Translations under genes and position numbers: made by a program | In this document: one piece after another, positions 1 to 6,281 of the stretch | Layout: each line of letters begins with the position of its first letter | Numbering within the stretch: the stretch's first letter is position 1 | NCBI GenBank assembly: GCA_937896705.1 | Contig: CALBOC010000044.1 | Coordinates: 1 to 7,474, forward strand | DNA from: an uncultured Micrococcaceae bacterium | GTDB taxonomy: Bacteria; Actinomycetota; Actinomycetes; Actinomycetales; Micrococcaceae | Reading direction: 5' to 3' | DNA: 7,474 nt | Notes under the pieces: model-generated | Database searches by the model: none | What the model saw: the letters and a program-made list of their open reading frames with translations, nothing else | What the model was told of the DNA's origin: nothing

Positions 1-1157
1 TGCAGACGTTTGAAAACCTGCGTGCCGAGCAAAAAGTGCTCTCCAAGAAAATCGGCCCGGCCAAGGGCGACGAGAAACAAGCCCTGCTGGACCAGGCCAA
101 AGAGTTGTCAGCCAACGTCAAGACCGCCGAGACGAAAGCTGATGCGAAAAGCCAGGAGCTTGCGGAACTCAACAACAAGTTCCCGAACCTGATTGTCGAA
201 GGCATCCCATCCGGGGGTGAGGACAATTTCGCGGTGCTGAAAACCGTCGGTGAGCTGCCCGAATTCGATTTCGAACCCCGCGACCATCTGGAACTGGGCG
301 AACTGCTCGGCGCGATCGATATGGAACGCGGCGCGAAAGTCTCCGGTTCGCGGTTCTATTTCCTCAAAGGTGTTGGCGCGCAGCTGGAGATGGCGCTGAC
401 CCAGATGGGTATGGCCCAAGCGCTTGAGGCCGGGTTCAACCCGATTATCACTCCGACGTTGGTACGCCCCGAAACCATGAACGGGACCGGCTTTAACGTC
501 GAGCACGACGACGAGATTTACCGCATCGAAAAAGACGATCTCTACCTGGTGGGCACCTCGGAGGTCGCGTTGGCCGGGTACCACGCCGACGAAATCCTGG
601 ATTTTAGTGACGGCCCGATCCGATTTGCCGGGTACTCGACCTGCTATCGCCGTGAGGCCGGTGCCGCAGGCAAGGACACCCGCGGCATCATCCGGGTTCA
701 CCAGTTCAATAAACTGGAAATGTTCGTCTACACCACCGTCGAACAAGCCGAAGCCGAGCACGAACGCCTCTTGGCCTGGGAAGAAGAGATGCTGGCCAAG
801 ATTGAGGTGCCCTATCGGGTCATCGATACCGCAGCCGGTGATCTCGGCCCGTCGGCGGCACGCAAATTCGACTGCGAAGCCTGGGTCCCAACCCAAGATG
901 CGTACCGCGAGCTGACTTCCACATCCAACTGCACGACGTTCCAGACGCGTCGGCATAATGTGCGCGAACGCTTGTACAACGACGACGGGAGCAAAGCCGG
1001 CACCCGGATGGCCGCCACGCTCAACGGCACCTTGGCCACGACGCGCTGGTTGGTTGCTATCCTGGAAAACCATCAGAACGCCGACGGTTCCGTCAATGTA
1101 CCGGAGGCTTTGCAGCCCTATATGGGCGGCAAGACGGTTCTGGAACCCATCGCATAA
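1..1157 (+). CDS. serS: Seryl-tRNA synthetase, 5'-truncated by the window edge
   Basis: Cytoplasmic class II aminoacyl-tRNA synthetase that charges tRNA-Ser (and tRNA-Sec where present) with serine through seryl-adenylate. The reading frame is open from base 3 and ends at TAA 1155-1157. About 384 residues are visible against a usual length near 425, so roughly 40 N-terminal residues lie upstream. The first visible part ([11 protein letters not shown], then an Ala/Lys/Glu-rich run to about base 180) is the antiparallel coiled-coil arm that grips the tRNA long variable arm. The catalytic core follows: GTSEV at 552-566, class II motif 2 beginning YRREAGA at 645 and running to about 725, the TSTSNC segment near 915-932, and motif 3 ([11 protein letters not shown] onwards) at 999-1076. 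No frameshift or missing motif is seen. Codon choice is strongly G/C-ending with no in-frame TTA, as expected of a highly expressed gene. Identification is secure; only the true start is out of view. Confidence 0.97.
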   Translation, partial: QTFENLRAEQKVLSKKIGPAKGDEKQALLDQAKELSANVKTAETKADAKSQELAELNNKFPNLIVEGIPSGGEDNFAVLKTVGELPEFDFEPRDHLELGELLGAIDMERGAKVSGSRFYFLKGVGAQLEMALTQMGMAQALEAGFNPIITPTLVRPETMNGTGFNVEHDDEIYRIEKDDLYLVGTSEVALAGYHADEILDFSDGPIRFAGYSTCYRREAGAAGKDTRGIIRVHQFNKLEMFVYTTVEQAEAEHERLLAWEEEMLAKIEVPYRVIDTAAGDLGPSAARKFDCEAWVPTQDAYRELTSTSNCTTFQTRRHNVRERLYNDDGSKAGTRMAATLNGTLATTRWLVAILENHQNADGSVNVPEALQPYMGGKTVLEPIA

Positions 1158-1254
1158 CCCTCGTGGCGTCCGACCCGGAGGACTTCCACCGCTAGACGGC
1201 TGGAATTCACCGGTTATTCGGCGCAACGTTACCGAACATGATTGACTGGTCATT

Positions 1255-2070
1255 ATGAATAAAAAGATGGTCTGTTTAGACGTAGACGGTACGATCGTGG
1301 ACTTTGATGGCCACATGTACCCAGAAGTCCGTGATGAAATCGTAAACGTCATGGAGGCCGGGCACCATGTGCTGATCGCCACGGGGCGCTCTTATCATGC
1401 GACGTTACCCATCATCCGGGATCTGGGCCTGCACTCCGGGTATTCGGTGTGCTCCAACGGTGGGGTCAGCTTGCGCTTAGACCCCGAACTGGACGAAGGG
1501 TTTGAAGTCATCGCCCGCAGCACCTTCGACCCGGCCTCGGTGCTGGAATCCCTGCGTCGTCGCATTCCGACCGCGCGCTTTGCGATCGAAGATGTCGAAG
1601 GGAACTACCTGTCCACCGAGCGGTTCCAGGACTTTAGCTTCGGCGTCCAGGCCACCGGGGTGTCGTTCGAGGAGCTCCAGGAAACCACCGCCGTGCGCCT
1701 CGTGGTTTTCTCGCACGGCGCCTCTACCCGAGAGTTCGCCTCGGCCATCGAATCGCTGGGCCTGCAAGGCATCACCTACTCGGTCGGGTACAACGCCTGG
1801 CTGGACGTGGCCGGTGCCGGCGTCTCCAAAGCTTCGGGGCTCGAAGCGCTCCGCCGCATTCTGCATGTGGACCGAGAAGATACCGTGGCCATTGGGGACG
1901 GCTTCAACGACGTCGAAATGCTGGAATGGGCCGGCCGGGGTGTGGCCATGGGCCAAGCGCCCCAAGAAGTCAAAGCCGTCGCCGACGAAATCACCGGAAC
2001 GGTGCGTGAAGGCGGACTGGCCACAGTGCTGCGCACCTTGCTTCGCAGCCCAGCAGACCAACGCAGCTAA
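1255..2070 (+). CDS. HAD-superfamily hydrolase, Cof-type (subfamily IIB) phosphatase
   Basis: Predicted 271-residue cytoplasmic phosphatase of the Cof/YidA type, which typically removes phosphate from sugar phosphates or similar small metabolites with Mg2+. All four HAD motifs are visible: motif I DVDGT (residues 9-13, nucleophile Asp9 and acid/base Asp11), motif II Thr43 in IATGRS, motif III Lys192, and motif IV GDGFND (214-219). The long segment between motifs II and III is the C2-type cap of subfamily IIB. Length is normal for the family. The start is bounded by an in-frame TGA at 1243-1245, leaving ATG 1255 or ATG 1267. I chose 1255 because it leaves a normal short lead to motif I. No Shine-Dalgarno sequence precedes either. 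It lies 97 bases after serS on the same strand, so it could be read from serS or from its own weak promoter. The first ~30 bases are A/T-rich compared with the rest. The substrate cannot be told from the sequence. Confidence 0.9.
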   Translation: MNKKMVCLDVDGTIVDFDGHMYPEVRDEIVNVMEAGHHVLIATGRSYHATLPIIRDLGLHSGYSVCSNGGVSLRLDPELDEGFEVIARSTFDPASVLESLRRRIPTARFAIEDVEGNYLSTERFQDFSFGVQATGVSFEELQETTAVRLVVFSHGASTREFASAIESLGLQGITYSVGYNAWLDVAGAGVSKASGLEALRRILHVDREDTVAIGDGFNDVEMLEWAGRGVAMGQAPQEVKAVADEITGTVREGGLATVLRTLLRSPADQRS

Positions 2071-2105
2071 CACGCCAACAAGCTAACATCACGGCGCCGG
2101 GCTGG

Positions 2106-2747
2106 TTAGAGGCCACTCGAGGTTTGAATATCGACGGCCGCCTCCGCCTGGTCGAGCAACAAACTGACCGCCGCACGGACCTCGTGCTCGGTGTTATATA
2201 ACGAGCGCTTCATCGCCTGCGATACCGCCTGCACCGTCATCCCCAGCTCGGCGGCCACGCGGCGCTGTTGGCCGCGGACGCCGGGCTTCAGCCGATCGAT
2301 CACCGCCCACTCGGCAGTCGACCGACGGGTGACGATGTGACCTAACAGCTGTAAGACACTCTGGGCGTGCTTGCCCAATTGCGTTTGCTCCACACCGCGG
2401 GGCGGTTTGGCGGCCTCAATACGAAGCGGAACCAACTGGCCCTGCTTCGCAGCCAACGAGACCGCAGAATCTGCGGCTTTCACCCCGGAACCGTCGACGG
2501 TGTGATCATCGTGCTCGGTGGCTTTGCCGATGCCGATCCCGACATTCCAGGCGCCGGAACGCATCGCGCACAGTGCGGTCTCGACGACGTGTTGCGAATC
2601 GGAAAAAACCTGACGATACGCGGTCGCATCCGTGGCCCAAGACCCTGGAAGCACAACACCGAGTCGTTCTTCCAGATCCTGGTGAAACGCTGCGACGTGT
2701 TGTTCACTGGGCTCTGCCGAACGTTGGGTCATGGTCACAACAAACAT
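2106..2747 (-). CDS. SatD-like protein with C-terminal helix-turn-helix; putative DNA-binding regulator
   Basis: A 213-residue protein with two parts. Residues 1 to about 115 begin FVVTMTQR and include WNVGIGIG (67-74), a pattern I associate with SatD-like domains of Actinobacteria. Residues about 140-200 contain RSTAEWAVIDRLKPG and then QRRVAAELGMTVQAVSQAMK, a clear helix-turn-helix at about 161-180. Such proteins are often annotated loosely as MarR-like or SatD family; ligand and targets are unknown to me. Start choice: the frame opens after an in-frame TAA (2790-2792). Candidates are GTG 2768 (7 residues longer) and ATG 2747. I prefer ATG 2747 because MFVVT matches how I recall relatives beginning, but neither has a well-spaced ribosome-binding site; AGGTGA at 2766-2771 (read on the minus strand) overlaps the GTG and is about 18 bases from the ATG. 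The gene is alone on its strand between serS-HAD and ppa, and its stop lies 35 bases from the HAD stop. Confidence 0.72.
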   Translation of the reverse strand: MFVVTMTQRSAEPSEQHVAAFHQDLEERLGVVLPGSWATDATAYRQVFSDSQHVVETALCAMRSGAWNVGIGIGKATEHDDHTVDGSGVKAADSAVSLAAKQGQLVPLRIEAAKPPRGVEQTQLGKHAQSVLQLLGHIVTRRSTAEWAVIDRLKPGVRGQQRRVAAELGMTVQAVSQAMKRSLYNTEHEVRAAVSLLLDQAEAAVDIQTSSGL

Positions 2748-2786
2748 GGTTCCATCTTTGCATGTCACCTCAAGCTCACGCGAGAG

Positions 2787-2792
2787 ATTTTA
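2787..2792 (-). promoter_or_regulatory. Candidate -10 box for the SatD-like gene
   Basis: Read on the minus strand the bases are TAAAAT, which fits the TANNNT pattern of actinobacterial housekeeping promoters. Transcription would begin near 2780, leaving a leader of about 33 bases before ATG 2747. The -35 position, 17 bases further upstream (2810-2815), reads TCAGGG and is a poor match, so this rests on the -10 box and its placement. Confidence 0.35.
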
Positions 2793-2980
2793 GCGCAGAG
2801 ACGGAGAGCCCCTGAAGGGCCCGAGCGTCGAAACGCCGCAAGAAGCGACTCTCACGGCGATCGACACCGCTGCGGTGGCTGTCATAATTCAGGCTTTTCT
2901 TGTCGCGAAATTGCTCAAAATGACGCCGATATCAAGAGAAACTGACAGATTTGTGCAGCGAGCCCCCCATCCAGGGGTGG
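2793..2980. other. Gene-free spacer between the SatD-like gene and ppa
   Basis: No convincing coding region is seen on either strand. It holds a GCCC-CTGAA-GGGC hairpin at 2808-2820, a perfect 5-bp hairpin CACCG-CTG-CGGTG at 2865-2877, and an A/T-rich tract at about 2883-2952. Just after the ppa stop (minus-strand sense), 2959-2978 can form a CCCC-TGGAT-GGGG stem extended imperfectly. That could be a weak ppa terminator, but it has no following U-run. The A/T-rich tract could hold a further promoter for the minus-strand regulator (TTGATA reads on the minus strand at about 2928-2933), but I see no well-spaced -10 partner. Confidence 0.4.
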
Positions 2981-3460
2981 TTAGCCCTTGAAACGCTGAA
3001 TGGAAGCCTGCAGCTCGGCTTCAGCGGCCTCGCGACCTTTCCACCCTTCGGCTTTGACCCATTTGCCAGGTTCTAGATCCTTGTACCGGGTGAAGAAGTG
3101 TTCGATCTCCCGGATGAGGTACTGATCGATATCTTCCAGTTCTTGAATGTGGTCATAGCGCAGGTCGGTCGGGACACACAGCACCTTGTCATCGCCCCCG
3201 CCATCGTCGGTCATCGAAAAGATCCCGATGGGGCGTGCTTCCACCACGATGTTTGGCAGCAACTCAAAACCCGGGAGGTATACCATTGCATCCAGCGGGT
3301 CGCCGTCCTCACCCAACGTGTTGTCAAAGAAACCGTAGTGCGTTGGGTACGCCATCGCAGTGTACAAAATGCGGTCCAGGTGTAGGCGCCCGGTTTCTTC
3401 GTTGATCTCGTACTTGACGCGTGATCCGGCTGGGATCTCAATGGTGACGTCGTGCTGCAT
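2981..3460 (-). CDS. ppa: Inorganic pyrophosphatase (family I)
   Basis: Soluble cytoplasmic enzyme that hydrolyses pyrophosphate to two phosphates with Mg2+, pulling forward reactions such as tRNA charging and nucleotide polymerisation. The 159-residue product has the usual length for bacterial family I enzymes. It begins [18 protein letters not shown], typical of the actinobacterial type. The family signature DGDPLD is at residues 52-57. [10 protein letters not shown] (83-92) supplies Asp85, Asp90 and Lys92, which align with E. coli Asp97, Asp102 and Lys104. Family residues Glu18, Arg30 and Tyr42 are also present. The frame could be extended upstream to 3514, but I chose ATG 3460 because it matches the family N-terminus and has GGAG five bases upstream (3466-3469, minus strand). 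Divergent from dacB, with which it shares a 162-base spacer. Identification is secure. Confidence 0.97.
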   Translation of the reverse strand: MQHDVTIEIPAGSRVKYEINEETGRLHLDRILYTAMAYPTHYGFFDNTLGEDGDPLDAMVYLPGFELLPNIVVEARPIGIFSMTDDGGGDDKVLCVPTDLRYDHIQELEDIDQYLIREIEHFFTRYKDLEPGKWVKAEGWKGREAAEAELQASIQRFKG

Positions 3461-3622
3461 TATTTCTCCATCTGATTGCTGGTAGGACTTGCCGCGCTGA
3501 ATGCACAATGGCAAGCGTATGCTTGCTCTAAGGTTATTACGTGCACGGGCGAATCACCCAAATATGTTGACGAGGACGCTGACACGCATCAGCAACATGA
3601 AAATACTTCTACAGGTGACACG
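3461..3622. promoter_or_regulatory. Divergent ppa / dacB promoter region with two dyads
   Basis: This spacer must hold the promoters of ppa (minus) and of the dacB run (plus). Two inverted repeats stand out: GCAAGC-GTAT-GCTTGC (3511-3526, perfect 6-base arms) and GCTGA-CACGCA-TCAGC (3578-3593, perfect 5-base arms). A possible dacB promoter is CTGACA (3579-3584), 17 bases, then AATACT (3602-3607). It matches the sigma-A consensus at 5/6 and 4/6, overlaps the second dyad, and would leave a leader of only about 10 bases. TTGACG at 3567-3572 is another -35 candidate without a good -10 partner. No convincing ppa promoter could be assigned by eye. Confidence 0.4.
3613..3618 (+). promoter_or_regulatory. 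Ribosome-binding site of dacB
   Basis: AGGTGA lies 4 bases before ATG 3623 and 7 bases before ATG 3626. It fixes the start at this tandem ATG pair, not at the upstream end of the open frame (3476). The second ATG has the better spacing. Confidence 0.6.
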
Positions 3623-5182
3623 ATGATGGCAACGAAACACACCGGGCTACGCGCAGGAGGCCCTCGACCGGGACGACGTGCCTGGCTGCCAATTGTCGTA
3701 GGTGTTCTCGTCGGACTGCTCGGTGGGATCGGACTGGCCGGTGCATATCCGCCGCCCAGTGCCGACATGATCAAAGTCCAAGCCGCCGACTGGTACCAGC
3801 AGATGCGCCAGCTGGTAGTGGGTAACGAAAACACCGGGAACCGCACGTGGACGGGAGACCCGCAAATCTATGCTGCGCCACCGGTCGCCTTGCCGCCAGA
3901 GGCTGACACCGAAGATGACTTAGTCGACGACGGGGTCGCTGAACTCATTAATGTCAATGCGCCCGCACCGGACGCACAACAGCTGACTGCTGCTGTGGAC
4001 GAGACGATGGGAGAGCTTGGGTTGGACCACCGGATGCTCGTCGTCGATGCCGTTACCGGCGAAACCCTCTATGACCGCGGTGGCCAAGACGCGGTGGTGC
4101 CCGCCTCCACACTGAAGCTATTCACCGGCATCAGCCTGTTGGGCCAGCTGGATCCCAGTCATCGCTTCGTCACTGCGGCACGATATGCCCCGACCCAGGG
4201 CGTGACCCTGGTGGGTGGTGGTGACGGACTGCTGGCACTGGGGGAGGGCACCGGGTCGACAGTCGGGTACGCCGGCCTGGCAGATTTGGCCCAAAAGACC
4301 TGGGACGCCATCGGTGAAGATGTCACAGCCGCCGGGGAGGCCACCGTTAACGTCGGGGTCGATGTGTCGCGCTATGACCAGCCGTGGTTGCACCCGGATT
4401 GGACCGACGGGCTTCAAGCTGCCGGGCGGGTCTCACCTGTGTACCCCATCAACGTCTATGGGGGTTTGACCGGGCATCCGGCCTATTCCGATACGGCAGT
4501 CGAGGATGGGGCAGGCCTGGCCGCCACCACCTATACCAGTCACCTGAACGCACTCGCCGACGCGGCTGGGGCGGCCGTCGAGTTCCAATACACCGGCCAG
4601 ACGACCTCGCCAGATGAGGCCGAGCACGTGGCCGAAGTTCGCTCGGCGCCGCTTGGTCAACAGCTGGAGTACGCCATGAAACAATCCAACAACATGCTGT
4701 TTGAAATGTTTGGCCGCGAAGCCGCGATCGCAGCCGGGACCACCCCGGACTTCACCGGCTCCACGCAGGCCACCATGACAACCTTGGACCAACTGGGTCT
4801 CAACACTCAATCACTGGTTTTCGCCGACAATAGTGGACTGTCACCGCACAGCCGTGCGACCTTAGACACCACCGTCGAGCTGTTTGAGCTGATGCTAACC
4901 CATGAGCAATATCGGCCCCTGCTGCACACCTTGACGGTGGCGGGCTATGACGGCACGATGAGAAACCGGTTGACCGAAGCCCCATACTCCGGTCTCGTCC
5001 GCACCAAAACCGGCACCCTGGAAGTCGCCAGCTCCAATGCGGGTCTGACGGTCACCACTGACGGGCGGGCCCTCTGGTTTGCGATCAACACCACCGGTAG
5101 CCAGGGAGACTACGAAACCACGCGCGCCGAACAAGACCATCTGACCCAAGTTCTCACCGACTGTCAGTGCACAGCCGAGTAA
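3623..5182 (+). CDS. dacB: D-alanyl-D-alanine carboxypeptidase / endopeptidase (PBP4, peptidase S13)
   Basis: Low-molecular-weight penicillin-binding protein acting outside the membrane, where it removes the terminal D-Ala of peptidoglycan stem peptides and may cleave cross-links. The 519-residue product starts with a short basic segment (RPGRR), then one hydrophobic helix at about residues 20-42 that may be an uncleaved signal anchor or a signal peptide. A Pro/Ala/Asp-rich linker of about 75 residues follows. The three catalytic motifs of serine DD-peptidases are present: STLK (162-165, nucleophile Ser162), SNN (355-357) and KTG (462-464). DNSGLS (402-407) is a further S13 hallmark. The large stretch between the first two motifs is the extra domain of the S13 class. 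The C-terminus carries a CxC pair, as I recall in actinobacterial relatives. The frame is open from 3476, but AGGTGA places the start at ATG 3623 or 3626. First gene of the probable dacB-metalloprotease-tilS-hpt run. Confidence 0.93.
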   Translation: MMATKHTGLRAGGPRPGRRAWLPIVVGVLVGLLGGIGLAGAYPPPSADMIKVQAADWYQQMRQLVVGNENTGNRTWTGDPQIYAAPPVALPPEADTEDDLVDDGVAELINVNAPAPDAQQLTAAVDETMGELGLDHRMLVVDAVTGETLYDRGGQDAVVPASTLKLFTGISLLGQLDPSHRFVTAARYAPTQGVTLVGGGDGLLALGEGTGSTVGYAGLADLAQKTWDAIGEDVTAAGEATVNVGVDVSRYDQPWLHPDWTDGLQAAGRVSPVYPINVYGGLTGHPAYSDTAVEDGAGLAATTYTSHLNALADAAGAAVEFQYTGQTTSPDEAEHVAEVRSAPLGQQLEYAMKQSNNMLFEMFGREAAIAAGTTPDFTGSTQATMTTLDQLGLNTQSLVFADNSGLSPHSRATLDTTVELFELMLTHEQYRPLLHTLTVAGYDGTMRNRLTEAPYSGLVRTKTGTLEVASSNAGLTVTTDGRALWFAINTTGSQGDYETTRAEQDHLTQVLTDCQCTAE

Positions 5183-5242
5183 TCCCGCCCCACGACCGCG
5201 AAGAAACGTGACACCATGGTCACTATGAAGGGACAACAACCC

Positions 5243-6277
5243 ATGCAGATTTTCAGCCAAGAGGCGGCCGCCGCCACCGGACGCAACCTCGTGCCCCCGG
5301 GCCCGCGAATCCCCGCGACTGACGCCATCGTTGAGGCTGAAGCACTCCGCGCCGCAGCCTACTCAGCCGTAGAACTCGTGCCCGAACTCAGTAAACTGTC
5401 TGCTATCTCGCACTGGTCTTCGAGCACAATCGACGACGAGGTCAGCATTCTTGTTGTCGACCGGCCAGGCTGGATCAACGCTAACGCTGAATCCCTGCAA
5501 GTCATGCTCGAACCGGCGTTCAACCGCCTTGGGGAACTGCACGAGGACCTGTTGAAAAGCATTTCCTCAGACATCACAGCACGTTTCTCGGGCGCGCAAG
5601 TGGGAGCCGTCCTAGCATTTCTTGGCACCAAAGTGCTCGGTCAGTTTGAACCCTATGCGGCGCGTGCAGCCAATGGGCCAGATAAACCCAGACTGATGCT
5701 GGTGGCGCCAAACGTCATGACGATCCGGGATGAATTGAAACTGGATGCCGACGACTTCCGGTTCTGGGTTGCCCTGCATGAGCTCACCCACGTGGCACAA
5801 TTTGCCCAAGCCCCCTGGTTGGCCGACCATGTTTTAGCAACCGCCACCGAGTTTTTGCTGCACCATCTCCTGCCTGACAGCGCCAGCGACATGACCGCGG
5901 AGCAAAAAGCCGCTCACAGCAAAGACTTGGAATCTCAGCTGACCGGGGTCATGTCTTTGCTGGAAGGCCACGCCAATGTGATCATGGATGCCGTGGATCA
6001 GAGCATTGTGCCCAGCGTCAAAACCATTCGGAAACGTTTCAACGAACGGTCCGTAAGTCACAATTGGTTGAGCCAACTGGTTCGAAAACTCATTGGACTG
6101 GATGCCAAAGCCAAACAATATAAGCAGGGTCAAGCATTCGTCTCCACGGTGGTAGACCGCGTCGGGATGGAACAATTCAACACGGTTTGGGACCACCCGG
6201 ACAACCTGCCCACCAGGGATGAACTAACCAACGCTGAGGCATGGATCAGTCGGGTCGTGCACGAACCCGCACGGTAA
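5243..6277 (+). CDS. Zincin_2 (DUF2342) family zinc metalloprotease, function unknown
   Basis: A 344-residue protein of the actinobacterial Zincin_2/DUF2342 family, sometimes labelled 'coenzyme F420 biosynthesis associated' from co-occurrence, not from biochemistry. The key motif HELTH (residues 179-183) is an HExxH zinc site. LLEGHAN follows about 55 residues later, with Glu241 and His243 as candidates for the third ligand, as in gluzincin-like folds. The N-terminus (IFSQEAAAATGRNLVPPGP) matches the family's opening ATGRxLxxPGP pattern. No signal peptide or membrane helix is seen, so it is probably cytoplasmic. Start choice: ATGs at 5216, 5225 and 5243 are in frame. I chose 5243 because AAGGGA lies 9 bases before it and the first ATG sits in the loop of a small hairpin, but 5216 remains possible (9 more residues). 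The gene stops four bases before tilS, so the two are probably translated in a coupled way. Its substrate is unknown. Confidence 0.85.
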   Translation: MQIFSQEAAAATGRNLVPPGPRIPATDAIVEAEALRAAAYSAVELVPELSKLSAISHWSSSTIDDEVSILVVDRPGWINANAESLQVMLEPAFNRLGELHEDLLKSISSDITARFSGAQVGAVLAFLGTKVLGQFEPYAARAANGPDKPRLMLVAPNVMTIRDELKLDADDFRFWVALHELTHVAQFAQAPWLADHVLATATEFLLHHLLPDSASDMTAEQKAAHSKDLESQLTGVMSLLEGHANVIMDAVDQSIVPSVKTIRKRFNERSVSHNWLSQLVRKLIGLDAKAKQYKQGQAFVSTVVDRVGMEQFNTVWDHPDNLPTRDELTNAEAWISRVVHEPAR

Positions 6278-6281
6278 AGCT

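Noticed and set aside
108..1382. 424-codon open frame on the minus strand, antisense to serS and the start of the HAD gene
   Set aside because: It mirrors the codon bias of serS, its translation resembles no known protein, and it runs through an unmistakable gene. Treated as a shadow frame.
2065..2088. Direct repeat AGCTAACA at 2065-2072 and 2081-2088
   Set aside because: Two 8-base copies with no further periodicity; no sign of an attachment site or mobile element nearby.
2083..2109. Possible bidirectional terminator between the convergent HAD and SatD-like genes (CTAAC ... GTTAG around CGGCGCCG)
   Set aside because: The arms are five bases with a 17-base loop, there is no U-run, and one arm overlaps a stop codon. 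Too weak to call.
2704..2763. 19-codon minus-strand ORF starting at ATG 2763 just after GAGGTG, a possible leader peptide for the SatD-like gene
   Set aside because: Only two bases separate GAGGTG from the ATG, too close for normal initiation, and the peptide shows no regulatory codon run.
2367..2945. 192-codon plus-strand open frame across the SatD-like gene and the spacer
   Set aside because: The opposite strand has a recognisable two-domain protein; this translation is Arg/His/Gly-rich with no recognisable motif and no ribosome-binding site.
3461..3514. N-terminal extension of ppa to 3514
   Set aside because: The extra 18 residues do not match the family, and GGAG is correctly spaced for ATG 3460.
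3476..3622. N-terminal extension of dacB to 3476
   Set aside because: The extra 49 residues would place a long hydrophilic segment before the membrane helix; AGGTGA supports the start at 3623/3626, and the stretch is the ppa/dacB promoter region.
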